A stretch of 64,000 nucleotides of DNA from Chlamydia felis Fe/C-56 (GCF_000009945.1 NC_007899.1:992001-1056000); one strand, 5' to 3'. Positions 44,469 to 55,586 are shown, counted from the stretch's first letter. Numbers and translations are program-made. The notes: generated by a model not told the origin, from the letters alone.

Positions 44469-45920
44469 ATGACTCACGACTTAGATTGCATCATAAAAAC
44501 TATGTCAACTCAAATCCAAAAGACCCCTGCACCTGCTTTGCCCAGCCCCCCTAACTCTAAAGAATCAGAAATGATTGTCCTGGGTTGCATGCTCACTGGA
44601 GTTAACTATCTTAATCTAGCAGCAAATCAGCTTAATGAAGATGATTTTTATTATCTTGAACACAAAATTATCTTCCGCGTTCTTCAAGATGCTTTCAAAC
44701 ACGACAAACCCATAGATGTACATCTTGCTGGAGAAGAGCTTAAAAGAAGAAACCACCTTACCGTCATTGGGGGGCCTGGTTACTTAATTACCTTAGCAGA
44801 TTTTGCAGGAACCGCAGCATACATTGAAGAATATATTCAGATCATTCTTTCTAAATCGATTTTAAGAAAAATGATCCAAACTGCTAAGGAGATAGAGAAA
44901 AAGGCAATTGAAGAACCGAAAGACGTTGCTGTGGCCTTGGATGAAGCTCAGAACGCTTTATTTAAAATTAGCCAAACAACCTCCCTCACACAGTACGTTC
45001 TCGTTGCCGACAAACTGCAAGGTTTAGTTTCCGCCCAAGAAAAACCCTTCCTTGTTCAATTACAGGAAAAACAAGAGTTCTTTCAACAGCACGCACAAAG
45101 CGGCGATGCGTTACCCATTTCCGGCATCCCCACACATTTCCTTGATCTAGACAAAATGATCAATGGTTTTTCTCCTTCTAATTTAATGATCCTTGCAGCC
45201 CGACCTGCTATGGGGAAAACCGCTCTTGCCCTAAATATCGCAGAAAACATGTGCTTTCAAAGCCGACTTCCTATAGGAATTTTTTCTCTAGAGATGACTG
45301 TTGATCAGCTAATTCACAGAATCATATGCTCTCGGGCTGAAGTAGAATCTAGAAAAATCAATGTAGGAGATTTATCCGGTCAGGACTTTCAACGCATTGT
45401 TTCTGTTGTAAATGAAATGCAGAAACATACTCTACTTATAGATGATCAACCCGGATTAAAAGTAACCGATCTGAGAGCTCGCGCTCGAAGAATGAAAGAA
45501 AGTTATGACATTCAATTCTTGATCATTGACTACCTTCAACTTCTTTCCGGTTCAGGGACCCTACGTTCTGCGGAAAGTCGTCAAACTGAAATTTCAGAAA
45601 TTTCCAGAATGCTGAAAACTTTAGCTAGGGAATTAAATATTCCTATTCTCTGTCTATCACAGTTATCTAGAAAAGTGGAAGACAGGGCGAATCATCGGCC
45701 TATGATGAGCGATCTTAGAGAAAGTGGAAGCATAGAACAGGATTCTGACTTAGTTATGTTCCTATTGCGTCGAGAATATTATGATCCTCATGACAAGCCT
45801 GGAACAGCTGAACTTATAGTAGCTAAAAACCGTCACGGGTCTATAGGTTCTGTGCCTTTAGTTTTTGAAAAAGAACTTGCAAGATTCAGGAACTATGCAG
45901 CTCTTGAATTCAACGGGTAG
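44469..45920 (+). CDS. dnaB: Replicative DNA helicase
   Basis: 483 residues; an internal ATG at 44502 giving 472 is equally plausible, as neither start has a clear ribosome site. N-terminal domain from SEMIVLGCMLTG, linker helices, then the RecA-like domain with Walker A MILAARPAMGKTALALNIA, H1a SLEMTVDQLIHRI, Walker B FLIIDYLQLLSGSG and LCLSQLSRKVEDRANHRPMM. The hexamer unwinds the replication fork. All catalytic motifs look intact. Confidence 0.95.
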   Translation: MTHDLDCIIKTMSTQIQKTPAPALPSPPNSKESEMIVLGCMLTGVNYLNLAANQLNEDDFYYLEHKIIFRVLQDAFKHDKPIDVHLAGEELKRRNHLTVIGGPGYLITLADFAGTAAYIEEYIQIILSKSILRKMIQTAKEIEKKAIEEPKDVAVALDEAQNALFKISQTTSLTQYVLVADKLQGLVSAQEKPFLVQLQEKQEFFQQHAQSGDALPISGIPTHFLDLDKMINGFSPSNLMILAARPAMGKTALALNIAENMCFQSRLPIGIFSLEMTVDQLIHRIICSRAEVESRKINVGDLSGQDFQRIVSVVNEMQKHTLLIDDQPGLKVTDLRARARRMKESYDIQFLIIDYLQLLSGSGTLRSAESRQTEISEISRMLKTLARELNIPILCLSQLSRKVEDRANHRPMMSDLRESGSIEQDSDLVMFLLRREYYDPHDKPGTAELIVAKNRHGSIGSVPLVFEKELARFRNYAALEFNG

Positions 45921-46061
45921 AAAAATTTTTATAAAATTAATGCAGAACATCTTATTGATATTTGAATCAAGTTTCACAAAAAAATTCATCCCGTTTCTCT
46001 AGTGAGACGAGGTTAAAATCGTTAGTAGACCACAAAATATCTTTGTAGTAACATCTCTCAT

Positions 46062-46207
46062 GTTGTTTCCTGTGAGGGACACTTGCTCCGCAATCCTAGG
46101 TTTACTTAGTGTGTTGAGACTGCGGGGAAAAACGAGCAGAGCAACACGGAGTACCTGATTTAAGTTGGGTATCCTGGAAATAGTTCTAGTTGAAATCTAA
46201 CTATTCC
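46062..46207 (+). ncRNA. Candidate structured RNA between dnaB and mnmG
   Basis: The interval holds consecutive helices: GTTG/CAAC (46062-46065, 46142-46145), TTGCTC/GAGCAA (46083-46088, 46139-46144, mutually exclusive with part of the first), CCGCA/TGCGG, GGA-g-TACC/GGTATCC (46148-46174), and GGA-a-ATAGTT/AACTATTCC (46176-46207). I see no tmRNA, SRP or RNase P signature. Size would suit a 6S-like RNA or a leader, but no family can be assigned. Ends uncertain. Confidence 0.35.
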
Positions 46208-46213
46208 ACCGGC

Positions 46214-46239
46214 GATCTTTTCTTGATTGAGAGAGGATC
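46214..46239 (+). promoter_or_regulatory. 10-bp hairpin 40 nt before a small ribosomal-protein gene
   Basis: GATCTTTTCT-tgattg-AGAGAGGATC pairs over all ten positions with two G-U pairs. There is no U-tract behind it, so it is probably a leader structure rather than a terminator. Confidence 0.4.
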
Positions 46240-46279
46240 AAACCATACACATATTCATACGCTAACAATAAAAAAGACT

Positions 46280-46369
46280 ATGTCATCTGTTAAGAAAAAA
46301 CGAAGACTAAAAATCGCTAAACATAAGCGTAAAAAAAGACGTCGAAGAGACCGTCATAAAAATAAATAA
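46280..46369 (+). CDS. 29-residue basic peptide, bS22/mS38 (AURKAIP1/COX24-like) ribosomal protein
   Basis: The sequence starts MSSVKKKRRLKIAKHKRKKR and ends RRDRHKNK: 20 of 29 residues are Lys, Arg or His. The S-V-K-K-K-R-R-x-K-x-x-K-H-K pattern matches the COX24 C-terminal domain of mitochondrial mS38/AURKAIP1 and the tiny bS22 protein of mycobacterial ribosomes. These peptides sit in the small subunit near helix 44. The gene is 10 nt upstream of mnmG and in the same direction. No strong Shine-Dalgarno is visible. It is too short for usual gene finders, but the match is specific. Confidence 0.75.
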   Translation: MSSVKKKRRLKIAKHKRKKRRRRDRHKNK

Positions 46370-46379
46370 TTGCTAGTTT

Positions 46380-48215
46380 ATGTGGACTCACCCAATTAGT
46401 TATGATGTTATTGTAGTTGGGGCTGGGCACGCAGGTTGCGAGGCCGCATTTTGCTCTGCAAAAATGGGAGCCTCCGTACTCATTTTAACGTCAAACTTAG
46501 ATACTATTGCTAAGTTAAGTTGTAATCCTGCCGTTGGCGGTATCGGCAAAGGGCATATTGTTCGAGAAATCGACGCCCTAGGCGGTATTATGGCTGAGAT
46601 TACCGATCGGTCTGGGATACAATTTCGCATCTTAAATCAGACCAAGGGTCCTGCTGTCCGAGCACCAAGAGCTCAAGTTGATAAGCAAATGTATCATATT
46701 CATATGAAACGCTTATTAGAGAGCACCCCTGGCCTACATATCATGCAAGGTACGGTCGAGTCCTTACTAGACAAAGAAAACGTCATTCAGGGCGTAACAA
46801 CAAAAGAGGGTATTGCATACCTGGGGAAAACAGTTATTCTTTCTTCTGGGACGTTTATGCGCGGTCTCATTCATATTGGCGATCGTAGTTTCTCTGGAGG
46901 ACGTCTTGGAGATCCTGCAGCTACAGGGCTGTCAGCAGCTCTAAAAGAGCGGGGTTTCCCGATAAGTAGACTAAAAACAGGTACCCCCCCTCGTTTACTT
47001 GCTTCTTCCATAGACTTTTCAGTAACAGAAGAACAACCTGGGGATCCTGGTGTAGGATTCGTCCACAGAGATGAACCGTTTGTCCCTCCCCTACCACAAG
47101 TATCGTGTTACATTACTCACACCACTGAGAAGACTAAAGAGATCATTACGGCTAATATTCGGCGTTCAGCTCTTTATGGAGGGCGTATTGAAGGGATTGG
47201 CCCTCGGTATTGCCCATCTATTGAAGATAAAATTGTTAAATTTGCAGATAAAGAACGCCATCATATTTTCATAGAACCTGAGGGAATTTACACCCAAGAG
47301 GTCTACGTTAACGGCTTATCCACATCCATGCCTTTTGATGTGCAGTACGAGATGATTCGTTCGGTTCGTGGTTTAGAAAACGCAATCATTACCCGTCCTG
47401 CTTACGCTATTGAGTATGATTACGTCCACGGGAATGTCATCTATCCCACTTTAGAAAGCAAGACCATAGAAGGCCTATTTCTTTGCGGGCAAATCAACGG
47501 AACAACTGGATACGAAGAAGCGGCGGCCCAAGGTCTTATTGCGGGTATTAATGCGGTAAATAAGGTGCTTAGGAAGCCAGATTTTATTCCTTCAAGGCAG
47601 GAATCTTATATTGGAGTTATGTTAGATGATCTTACAACTCAAGTATTGGATGAACCTTACCGCATGTTTACGGGAAGAGCAGAACACCGCCTTCTTCTAA
47701 GACAAGATAATGCCTGCTTGCGCTTATCTCACTATGGTCGTGATCTGGGGTTACTAAGTAAAGAGCGTTATGAGCTTTTCGAACATCAAAAGCAAATTAT
47801 AGAAGAAGAAAAACTTCGTTTAAGTAAGACATTCAAAAAATACGGGAATTCCGTTGTTTCCCTAGCCAAGGCTTTATGTCGTCCTGAAGTATCCTATGAT
47901 ACTCTTAGAGAGGTATTCCCAGAAGAAGTGCGTGACTTTGGTTCTATTCTCAATGCTTCTTTGGAAATGGAAATCAAGTATGCAGGATATATAGAGCGAC
48001 AGAAATCTTTGATTCATAGTTTATCGAAATCAGAAAATATGACGATTCCTGAAGATATAGATTATCAAAGTATTTCCTCTTTAAGTTTAGAAGCCAGAGA
48101 AAAACTAGCTAAATTTACCCCAAGGACGATAGGGTCAGCATCGAGAATATCGGGCATAGCTAATGCTGATATTCAAGTATTGATGGTTGCTGTAAAAAAA
48201 CATGCGCATAAATAA
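46380..48215 (+). CDS. mnmG: tRNA uridine-5-carboxymethylaminomethyl modification enzyme MnmG (GidA)
   Basis: 611 residues. FAD-binding Rossmann motif [15 protein letters not shown], family motif [18 protein letters not shown]-like [33 protein letters not shown] and [17 protein letters not shown] are intact. With MnmE it modifies U34 of several tRNAs. It overlaps lplA by 14 nt. Confidence 0.95.
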   Translation: MWTHPISYDVIVVGAGHAGCEAAFCSAKMGASVLILTSNLDTIAKLSCNPAVGGIGKGHIVREIDALGGIMAEITDRSGIQFRILNQTKGPAVRAPRAQVDKQMYHIHMKRLLESTPGLHIMQGTVESLLDKENVIQGVTTKEGIAYLGKTVILSSGTFMRGLIHIGDRSFSGGRLGDPAATGLSAALKERGFPISRLKTGTPPRLLASSIDFSVTEEQPGDPGVGFVHRDEPFVPPLPQVSCYITHTTEKTKEIITANIRRSALYGGRIEGIGPRYCPSIEDKIVKFADKERHHIFIEPEGIYTQEVYVNGLSTSMPFDVQYEMIRSVRGLENAIITRPAYAIEYDYVHGNVIYPTLESKTIEGLFLCGQINGTTGYEEAAAQGLIAGINAVNKVLRKPDFIPSRQESYIGVMLDDLTTQVLDEPYRMFTGRAEHRLLLRQDNACLRLSHYGRDLGLLSKERYELFEHQKQIIEEEKLRLSKTFKKYGNSVVSLAKALCRPEVSYDTLREVFPEEVRDFGSILNASLEMEIKYAGYIERQKSLIHSLSKSENMTIPEDIDYQSISSLSLEAREKLAKFTPRTIGSASRISGIANADIQVLMVAVKKHAHK

Positions 48216-48906
48216 GTGTATTTTCTTAAATCTATCTGGGAAAACTATCTTTGAGCAGCTGCAAATAGAAGAAGCCCTTCTTCGCAACAGCAGAGAAAAT
48301 TACTGTATTATTAATTTTGATGCACCTGAAGCTGTGGTTTTAGGTATTTCAAGACTCCCACAAGAAGATCTTTATCTTCCAGAATTACGATCCGATAATA
48401 TTCCTATAATTAAGCGTTACAGTGGTGGAGGAACAGTATTTATCGATAAAAATAGTTTATTCGTAACGTGGATTATGAACTCTTCAGAACCCATGGCCAA
48501 TTCTCAAGATTTGATGCATTGGTCTTATGAAATTTACTCCCCTATTTTCCCAAAGACATTTTCCATTAACGAAAATGATTATACTTTAGAAGAGAAGAAA
48601 ATCGCAGGAAATGCCCAATATATCCAAAAATCTCGCTGGGTACACCATACAACATTTCTCTGGGATATGGATATAGAGAAGCTTTCTCGTTATCTACCAA
48701 TACCCCAAAAACAACCGTCGTACAGGAAACAACGTCTACATCGAGATTTCCTCACAACTATTCGTCCGTGGTTCCCTACCAGAGAAAGCTTTTTCGAGAA
48801 ATTAAAAGCATCAGCAGGTAGAGCTTTTCATTGGAGCGCCCTTTCAGAAAATGAGCTGAAGGACCTTCTAGAAACGCCCCACCGAAAGTCCACCACTTTA
48901 TTGTAA
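48202..48906 (+). CDS. lplA: Lipoate-protein ligase A family protein
   Basis: 234 residues. Attaches lipoate to dehydrogenase subunits, suited to an organism that scavenges lipoate. The motif [13 protein letters not shown] (R-x2-G-G-G-x-V) and the catalytic-lysine segment [11 protein letters not shown] are visible. The protein is shorter than E. coli LplA and lacks the C-terminal accessory domain. Starts within mnmG. Confidence 0.85.
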   Translation: MRINKCIFLNLSGKTIFEQLQIEEALLRNSRENYCIINFDAPEAVVLGISRLPQEDLYLPELRSDNIPIIKRYSGGGTVFIDKNSLFVTWIMNSSEPMANSQDLMHWSYEIYSPIFPKTFSINENDYTLEEKKIAGNAQYIQKSRWVHHTTFLWDMDIEKLSRYLPIPQKQPSYRKQRLHRDFLTTIRPWFPTRESFFEKLKASAGRAFHWSALSENELKDLLETPHRKSTTLL

Positions 48907-48918
48907 AACTATTTCCTT

Positions 48919-49344
48919 CTACTCAACAGAATTAACGATTTCGGTTTTGCTGAAGAAATAGCTAATTTCTATAGCTGCGTTTTCCAAACTGTCAGATCCG
49001 TGTACAGCATTGATTCCAATAGATTCACCAAACTGAGCACGAATAGTGCCTTGAGCCGCCTCTTGAGGATTCGTAGCGCCCATAATTTCTCTATTGCGAA
49101 CGACAGCATTATCACCTTCAAGAACCATAACAACTACAGGACCAGAAATCATGAAATCTACAAGTTCTTGGAAAAATGGACGAGATTTATGAACAGCATA
49201 GAATCCTTCGGCTTCTTTCGCTGATAGATGCACCATTTTCATAGCAGCTATGCGAAATCCAGCTTTTTCAAAAATTGCAACAATCTCACCGATATGAGCC
49301 TTACCAACAGAATCTGGTTTGATAATTGATAGTGTTTGTTCCAT
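48919..49344 (-). CDS. ndk: Nucleoside diphosphate kinase
   Basis: 141 residues. Balances NTP pools. The active-site His lies in [13 protein letters not shown]; the [18 protein letters not shown] start and [12 protein letters not shown] are standard. AAGGAGA upstream of the ATG. Nucleotide import by Npt2 makes such conversion useful. Confidence 0.96.
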   Translation of the reverse strand: MEQTLSIIKPDSVGKAHIGEIVAIFEKAGFRIAAMKMVHLSAKEAEGFYAVHKSRPFFQELVDFMISGPVVVMVLEGDNAVVRNREIMGATNPQEAAQGTIRAQFGESIGINAVHGSDSLENAAIEISYFFSKTEIVNSVE

Positions 49345-49413
49345 GTATACACAATCTCCTTAAACAAAATGAACTGAATACGGAGAAAATTATACCACGA
49401 TCTTTAGGAAAGT

Positions 49414-50037
49414 CTAGCTCTTGTTCAATCCTTGTAAGTTCTTTTTTAAAGCAATAGGAAGAATCTCTGCTAGGGAAGCATTATCAGGAAGTTCCGTTAT
49501 AGCTTCAGCTATCATCCTTTCAGCTGAAGATTTCGGATACCCTAACGCAGCTAAAGCTTGTATGCCATCTTCCATACACGAAGGCTTTGCAGGTTTCCAA
49601 GAAGTCAGTGTTTGAGAATCTAAAGGAAGTAATTCTGGAAGTTTCTGCTTCAGATCTACCATAAGCTTTTCTGCGGTTTTCTTCCCTATACCAGGAACTG
49701 ATGCTAGGGCTTTTACATCCTCTGCACGCGCTATAGAACATAATTTGCTAAGAGCAAATGTATTTAAAATTGCTAGCCCTGTCTTAGGGCCTACTCCAGA
49801 AAACGATATTAACATGCGGAAACACTCACGTTCTCCTCGAGAACGAAATCCATAAAGAACATGCTCAGTCTCTCGCACAACCGTATATGTATAAACTATA
49901 ACCTCGCGATGTAACAGCCCTGCTAACTCCATAAGCCATCTATCGGAAGCACAAATACTAAATCCTAATCCTTGGCATTCGATTACCATCGTTCCTGAAC
50001 TCATGTAAGTAAGAATTCCACGAATATAGTCGTACAT
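49414..50037 (-). CDS. ruvA: Holliday junction ATP-dependent helicase subunit RuvA
   Basis: 207 residues. Domains: N-terminal OB fold, two helix-hairpin-helix motifs ([15 protein letters not shown] and [20 protein letters not shown]) and the C-terminal RuvB-binding helices ([20 protein letters not shown]). The start shares one base with the ruvC stop (TAATG). RuvB is not in this window. Confidence 0.94.
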
Positions 50038-50543
50038 TATCGAACTCCTAAGAAATCATAAGAAGAAGTATGCGCATGGCATATGGCCAAAGCAAATGCA
50101 TCCGCAATATCTTCACAATTGGCATTTAAAACATCAGGAATATTTAACATCTTACTAACCATAAGCTGCACTTGCTGCTTACTTGCGTTTCCTCTACCGA
50201 CAACAGCCCTCTTAGCTACGTTCGGAGCATATTCAAAAACAGGGATATCTCTTAAAGCAGCTGCTAGCACAAGCACTCCTCGTGCCATGCCCAATTTTAT
50301 CGTGCTTTGAGGATTCTTATGAACATATTGTGTTTCAAGAACGACAGCATCGGGAGTAATATCATTCAGTACTCCGGATATTGTTTGGAAAAGCTGTTTA
50401 TAACGCTGCGTTAATGAATCTTTAGAAGATAAACGAATAGCTCCGTAACTATGAGCTCGGATCTTATAACGCTGTTCAACGAGGATAATTGCATATCCAG
50501 AAACTAGTGTTCCAGGATCTATCCCCATAATCAATTGCGTCAT
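50037..50543 (-). CDS. ruvC: Crossover junction endodeoxyribonuclease RuvC
   Basis: 168 residues. Catalytic Asp in [16 protein letters not shown], Glu in [15 protein letters not shown] and the late acidic pair in [15 protein letters not shown] fit the RNase-H-like resolvase. Works with RuvAB; ruvA follows with a one-base overlap. Confidence 0.95.
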
Positions 50544-50657
50544 AATTAAGTTCCTTATTGTAGGCTTAAGAGAAAGCTTCCCAGAACAACTTAGTGTTTA
50601 GTCTAGCCTTATATCGTACAAGAAATCTCTATGTAAGATCTATACTCTAGGACCTTA

Positions 50658-51614
50658 TTATGTGAGAAATTCTTGCACGCATTCTCTACTTGTACAGTCT
50701 AAATCCCTGCCTAAAAGCTGTTTTAAATGAGGAGCATTCTCAATATCCTCCAGCCCGAATTTCTTTCTAAGTGATTGTATCTGACAATACTGCTCTTCAA
50801 TAACATCCTGTAGTAAGGCTACTTCTTTCTTCTTCTGAACTAGCTCATCTTGAATTTGGAGAATTTTTTGAGACCCCAGATTTGTGTGTTCAGACTGTCT
50901 ATAGTACTGTAATTCTAGATTTAATCTTGCAATTTCTTCTTGATACTGCTTAAATTGATCATCCCGTTCCTGTCGCAACACTATTAAAGCTGCATTCAAA
51001 TCAATGATCTCCTGCTCTTTCAATGAGCTTTCTTTAGATCTTTGTTCAAACATATCAGTTTCAGGAACACGAGATAACGTCAACTTATCTAACTGTTCCT
51101 CGAGGATCTTAATCTTATGTTCGTAACATAGACGCCTTCCTTCACTAATTTCTGTTTGCTGAACGCTCTCTATCAAATCCCTCTTCAATTCATCAATGAC
51201 ATCATTTTGATGACGTGATTGTTGTAGCTTCTCAGAAAGACGATGTTGTAACCAACTATTCTCACTTTTTAACTTCTCAATTTCAGAATTTTTAAGCTCA
51301 TCACGAGATGCAAGTTCTTTCTCCAAAGCTACACATCGATGCTTCCATTCAGAATGATCATCTTGATCATGAGGAAGATCTACTTTCACTATTTCAGATT
51401 GATTGGATACAAGGTGTTCGCTCATCTTACTGCAAACATCTACTAGGGCATTACATGCGTATTGCCATTCCATAATGTCTGCATCTTTCCATCGACAGAG
51501 TAGCAGAAGCATAGATCTCGAGTACATACCGTAATGATTAGAAGAGGAGTAGGAGGAATTGCTAGACCGTATAGAAGTTAGATGCAGCTTAATTGCCGAT
51601 AAGAGCCGCCGCAA
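50658..51614 (-). CDS. Coiled-coil hypothetical protein
   Basis: 318 residues with a TTG start that has AGAGG six bases upstream; ATG codons at 51527 and 51473 are alternatives. Almost all from residue 70 to 290 is charged coiled coil (EKELASRDELKNSEIEKLKS, LNAALIVLRQERDDQFKQYQ). No membrane span. I do not recognise it beyond a chlamydial conserved protein next to ruvC. 246 nt upstream hold only AT-rich sequence. Confidence 0.6.
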   Translation of the reverse strand: MRRLLSAIKLHLTSIRSSNSSYSSSNHYGMYSRSMLLLLCRWKDADIMEWQYACNALVDVCSKMSEHLVSNQSEIVKVDLPHDQDDHSEWKHRCVALEKELASRDELKNSEIEKLKSENSWLQHRLSEKLQQSRHQNDVIDELKRDLIESVQQTEISEGRRLCYEHKIKILEEQLDKLTLSRVPETDMFEQRSKESSLKEQEIIDLNAALIVLRQERDDQFKQYQEEIARLNLELQYYRQSEHTNLGSQKILQIQDELVQKKKEVALLQDVIEEQYCQIQSLRKKFGLEDIENAPHLKQLLGRDLDCTSRECVQEFLT

Positions 51615-51860
51615 AGGATACCTCTAAGAGTATATTATATTTTTCTGCGTTATAGCACAGAAGGGAGTTCTTGTCTCAAATTCACAGGCAAGAAAAAATA
51701 TCCGAAAAACAGAGAAAATCTAAGTTAATGTTCTCTAGTGCAGATTTTCGAATCTTAGAATTTCACAAAAATTAAACGAAAATAAAAAACCAACCGCTCG
51801 TTCCATATTCAATAAGGAACACGAATTACTTGGTTAAGATCTGAACAAAAAGCAAGAAAC

Positions 51861-51943
51861 TGCTCAGAACAAGACTCGAACTTGCACGGGCTTGCGCCCA
51901 AGGGATTTTAAGTCCCTAGTGTCTACCATTCCACCATCTGAGC
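51861..51943 (-). tRNA. tRNA-Leu (anticodon UAA)
   Basis: Acceptor GCTCAGA/TCTGAGC; anticodon stem AGGGA/TCCCT around CTTAAAA (anticodon TAA); long variable arm and GTTCGAGTC T-arm. 83 nt. Confidence 0.95.
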
Positions 51944-52114
51944 AATAAAGAACCGTATCAATCATTAGGAAAACAACTGAAACAATTCGAATTATAGTTT
52001 TTAGAAGTTTCTTTTCTAATCGAAACAACAAAAACATAAGTCAAGATCTTACCAGAAGACTCTTTCTAGATCAATGGTTTTCAAAGAAGAAGACGAGCAA
52101 AATATTGGATGTTA

Positions 52115-52939
52115 TTACTCATCTTCTGTAGGGAAAGAGGAGGGCAAAGGCTGTTCGCAAGCCGGAGCCACTTCCATTTCTTCTTCTGGGAAAATAAGAG
52201 ACTGATCACCGGACAATAAAGCGTTGATCACATCAGAACTTTCAGCAACTAACGCTTGCAAAGACTCATCCAAATCTGCTGAAGTCTCAGTAGGATCAGA
52301 CACAGACTGAGAGATAATCTCAGAAATCAATTTCGCAGGTGGAGGTAGCAGTGAAAACTTTTTCTGTTCGCTTAACTTATTTTCTTGTGATTCTTCCCAA
52401 AACTCTTCAGTAACGGCGTTAATAATCTCTTGAGAATCACCCGCAACTTCAGATACTTCTTTACTAGCCTTTTTACGCCCTTGCTTTTTCTTCTCTTTCC
52501 ACTTATCTCCCTTACGTTCCTTTTTTTCTTTCCTAGCGGCAGGATAAGATGCTGATGTTGAGGGAGTTTCCGAAGATGAAGTTTCAACTGCAACAGTTTC
52601 TGAAGATCCTTCTTCAACAACCGTTACAGGAGCTGCTTTAGGTAACTTAATTAAAGCTTCACGACCCCCAGCAATCTTAATGCCACGATCTAATCCCACA
52701 GCTTTAAGATTGATCTTAGTATCGCGAATCTCCATTACTTCATAATCACCGGCAGGAACTATGAAGGGCTTACTGTGATCGCAATTACGAAAAAAACAAG
52801 TATTCCCTAAAGAGATCACTTCCACAGCTTCAACAACAAAAGGATCCTGGGAAAGATGCTTAGTATTGCGAACTGATAGTTTGTATCCTTCTCTAGACGT
52901 AATTACAGTTTCAATAACTGGATCTCTTGTAAAATACAC
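52115..52939 (-). CDS. Hypothetical protein with Lys-rich middle and acidic tail
   Basis: 274 residues, GTG start. The N-terminal ~100 residues are beta-rich and compact ([17 protein letters not shown] ... [15 protein letters not shown]). Residues 115-165 are a Ser/Thr run followed by a very basic [11 protein letters not shown]-type segment; the last 100 are acidic and helical with a PPP kink. Separated from gapA by 12 nt and probably co-transcribed. The layout could suit a nucleic-acid-associated or exported protein, with no proof of either. Confidence 0.65.
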   Translation of the reverse strand: MYFTRDPVIETVITSREGYKLSVRNTKHLSQDPFVVEAVEVISLGNTCFFRNCDHSKPFIVPAGDYEVMEIRDTKINLKAVGLDRGIKIAGGREALIKLPKAAPVTVVEEGSSETVAVETSSSETPSTSASYPAARKEKKERKGDKWKEKKKQGRKKASKEVSEVAGDSQEIINAVTEEFWEESQENKLSEQKKFSLLPPPAKLISEIISQSVSDPTETSADLDESLQALVAESSDVINALLSGDQSLIFPEEEMEVAPACEQPLPSSFPTEDE

Positions 52940-52951
52940 GAATATAACCTT

Positions 52952-53959
52952 TTATTTAGAGTTCTTTGCTACATACTCTAATAAATCCACAATGCGGGTT
53001 GCATATCCTATTTCATTATCATACCAAGAAACTAGTTTGAAAAAGCGATCTGTTAACGCTATTCCAGCACCAGCATCAAATATAGAAGAATATTCGCATC
53101 CTATAAAATCAGAAGAAACAACTTCTTGATCAGTATAACCTAAAATCCCGCGCAGATTAGTTTCTGAAGCATTTTTAATAACAGCACAGATTTCTTCGTA
53201 TGTTGTTGACTTTTGTAATCTCACAGTAAGATCAACTACGGAGACATCTGCAACAGGAACTCTAAAAGCCATTCCTGTTAGTTTATTTTTTAATTGTGGA
53301 AGACATAGAGCTACGGCTTTAGCAGCTCCTGTAGAAGCGGGGACGATATTTTGAAACGCTCCTCTGCCACCTCTCCAATCTTTCTTAGATGGACCATCTA
53401 CAACGCTCTGCGTGGCCGTAGCGGCATGGACTGTGGTCATTAATCCTTCTTCGATACCAAAATTATCTAGTAGGACTTTAGCTAAAGGAGCAAGACAATT
53501 TGTAGTACATGAGGCATTGGAAATAATTACATCCTTTTCAGGATCGAACTTATTTTCATTTACTCCCATGACAAATGTTGGGACTTCTCCTTTTGCAGGA
53601 GCAGTAATGAGTACGCGTTTAGCTCCGGAGTCAAGATGCTTAGCAGCGTCCTCTCTTTTAGTAAATAATCCCGTACTTTCAACGACAACATCTACACCTA
53701 GATCTTTCCAGGGAAGCTTTTGAACATCACGTTGATCCAACAATTGAATTCTATGGCCATCAACTACGAGATGGCCATTATCATAAGACACGTCGGCAGA
53801 GAAACGCCCGTGAGTAGAATCGTACTTAAATAAATACGTTAAAGCTTCTCCAGGGACAAGATCATTAACAGCCACGACTTCAATAGAAGACTTTCTTTTA
53901 AGAATTTGTCTTAAAACTAATCTTCCAATCCGTCCAAAACCGTTAATTACAACTTTCAT
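52952..53959 (-). CDS. gapA: Glyceraldehyde-3-phosphate dehydrogenase
   Basis: 335 residues. NAD-binding [17 protein letters not shown], catalytic Cys in [16 protein letters not shown], His in [11 protein letters not shown] and the C-terminal [20 protein letters not shown] are standard. Glycolytic enzyme. It lies 39 nt after the ribosomal alpha operon in the same direction and may be read through from it. Confidence 0.97.
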   Translation of the reverse strand: MKVVINGFGRIGRLVLRQILKRKSSIEVVAVNDLVPGEALTYLFKYDSTHGRFSADVSYDNGHLVVDGHRIQLLDQRDVQKLPWKDLGVDVVVESTGLFTKREDAAKHLDSGAKRVLITAPAKGEVPTFVMGVNENKFDPEKDVIISNASCTTNCLAPLAKVLLDNFGIEEGLMTTVHAATATQSVVDGPSKKDWRGGRGAFQNIVPASTGAAKAVALCLPQLKNKLTGMAFRVPVADVSVVDLTVRLQKSTTYEEICAVIKNASETNLRGILGYTDQEVVSSDFIGCEYSSIFDAGAGIALTDRFFKLVSWYDNEIGYATRIVDLLEYVAKNSK

Positions 53960-53998
53960 CGTTTTTCCCTAATAGTCAGTATTCGCAAAAAAAATAGC

Positions 53999-54427
53999 CT
54001 AGTTTGCTAAAAACTCTATAATACACTTTCGTGCATTATCACCAACTCTATTTTGCAATTTCAAAATACGTGTATATCCACCTTGTCTAGAGACAAAACG
54101 AGTGCCTAATTCATCGAAAAGCTTGTTTATCACTTTACGATCCACATTATAAACTGATAAATCGCCGGCCTTAGCTTGACGAGCTTCTTTGCTTGTCAAT
54201 TTATTGTATCTAACCATAAGCCTAGCAACAGCTAAACGTCTTGCAGCCAATGTATTTTTCTTAGCCAAAGTAATCATTTTGTCCGCACAACGACGCAGCT
54301 CTTTAGCTTTAGGCAAAGTAGTCTCTATTCTTTCTTGATGGATTAGAGATTTCAACATATTAGCTAACATACAACGATTATGAGCAGAAGTACGACCAAC
54401 TCTAAATTTCTTTCTAGCGTGTTGCAT
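53999..54427 (-). CDS. rplQ: 50S ribosomal protein L17
   Basis: 142 residues, typical bL17 start [20 protein letters not shown] with the conserved [20 protein letters not shown]. Last gene of the alpha operon, 8 nt after rpoA. Confidence 0.97.
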   Translation of the reverse strand: MQHARKKFRVGRTSAHNRCMLANMLKSLIHQERIETTLPKAKELRRCADKMITLAKKNTLAARRLAVARLMVRYNKLTSKEARQAKAGDLSVYNVDRKVINKLFDELGTRFVSRQGGYTRILKLQNRVGDNARKCIIEFLAN

Positions 54428-54435
54428 ATACTTAA

Positions 54436-55566
54436 TTATCCCTTGACGTTTTTAGACCGAATTTTTTCGGCATACCACTTCATTTTTTCTTTCACGTTGT
54501 CTAAGCCAACGCCGAACTGACTGAGATCCATTCCCAATTCAAGCTTCATTTCTTTCAACTTATTCTTAATCTCACAAAGAGACTTCTTACCAAAGTTTCT
54601 GAATTGTAGCAGGCGAGGCTCTGGCATAATAACCAACTCACCAATGGTTTCAATATTTGCATTAGACAAACAGTTTGTGGATCTTACGGATAGTTCTATC
54701 TCGTTAATACCTAAAACCAACTTATGAAGAATATCGTCTTTATTCTCTTTCTCAATAGAAATAGCTTCTTCAAAGACAATCTTCTTCTCATCCATTTTTT
54801 CAAAAATGGAGAAATGTTTAGTTAAAATTTGTGTAGAAAAAGCCAAAGCCTCTTTAGGCGATACCCTACCATCTGTTTCTACATACAAAATCAAGCGGTC
54901 AAAATCTGTATCTTGACCAACACGAGTATCTTCTACAAAGTAGTTAACTAAAACTACAGGAGAAAAAGCCGCGTCTAACACGATTTCATTAACACCTTTA
55001 TCTTCAAGGATGATTCTCTCTGATGTAGAATACCCTCTACCGAAAGCCACTCTTAAAGCGACTTCAACCTGCATAGGTTGAGTTACAGTAAAAATCACAT
55101 GCTCTGGATTAACAGCTTCAAACCCGCCTTCTTGCAACAAATCAGCCAATGTTACAGCTCTCTGACCACCACAGGCAGCCAAATCAGAGGCATCTATAGA
55201 AATCATAGACTTTAATAATTGAGGGCGACGACCGTCCTCACTGTCTTGGAAAGGATACTTCTTTAGTAAAGCACCTTTCAAATTTAAGACGATGTTTGTT
55301 ACATCTTCTATGATCCCTTCAATTGCCATGTACTCGTGAAGCACTCCGGTCATGGAGAAAGAAATAATTGCAGGAGCTTCCAAACCAATTAGCAATGCCC
55401 TTCTCAAAGCATTACCCAAGGTATGACCCATACCTCTTTCTAGAGGCTCAGCGACAAAACGTGCGTGTTTATCGATCGACCCTCCGCTACCTTCTACAGT
55501 CATCATTTTGACTGACTTTGGCAATTCAAATTTATCGTATAGTAAATTTTGTGAATTATCCGACAT
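54436..55566 (-). CDS. rpoA: RNA polymerase alpha subunit
   Basis: 376 residues, longer than the usual ~330. N-terminal dimerisation domain ([20 protein letters not shown]) and C-terminal domain ([39 protein letters not shown]). The extra length is an N-terminal lead and a C-terminal tail rich in Lys. No rpsD gene lies between it and rpsK. Confidence 0.97.
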   Translation of the reverse strand: MSDNSQNLLYDKFELPKSVKMMTVEGSGGSIDKHARFVAEPLERGMGHTLGNALRRALLIGLEAPAIISFSMTGVLHEYMAIEGIIEDVTNIVLNLKGALLKKYPFQDSEDGRRPQLLKSMISIDASDLAACGGQRAVTLADLLQEGGFEAVNPEHVIFTVTQPMQVEVALRVAFGRGYSTSERIILEDKGVNEIVLDAAFSPVVLVNYFVEDTRVGQDTDFDRLILYVETDGRVSPKEALAFSTQILTKHFSIFEKMDEKKIVFEEAISIEKENKDDILHKLVLGINEIELSVRSTNCLSNANIETIGELVIMPEPRLLQFRNFGKKSLCEIKNKLKEMKLELGMDLSQFGVGLDNVKEKMKWYAEKIRSKNVKG

Positions 55567-55586
55567 CCCCTACTCCCTCCTTAAAA

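Noticed and set aside
45921-46279. tmRNA, SRP RNA or RNase P RNA in the dnaB-mnmG gap
   Set aside because: None of the signatures (tRNA-like ends, GGAAGGAAGCAGC-type loop, GAGGAAAGTCC) is present.
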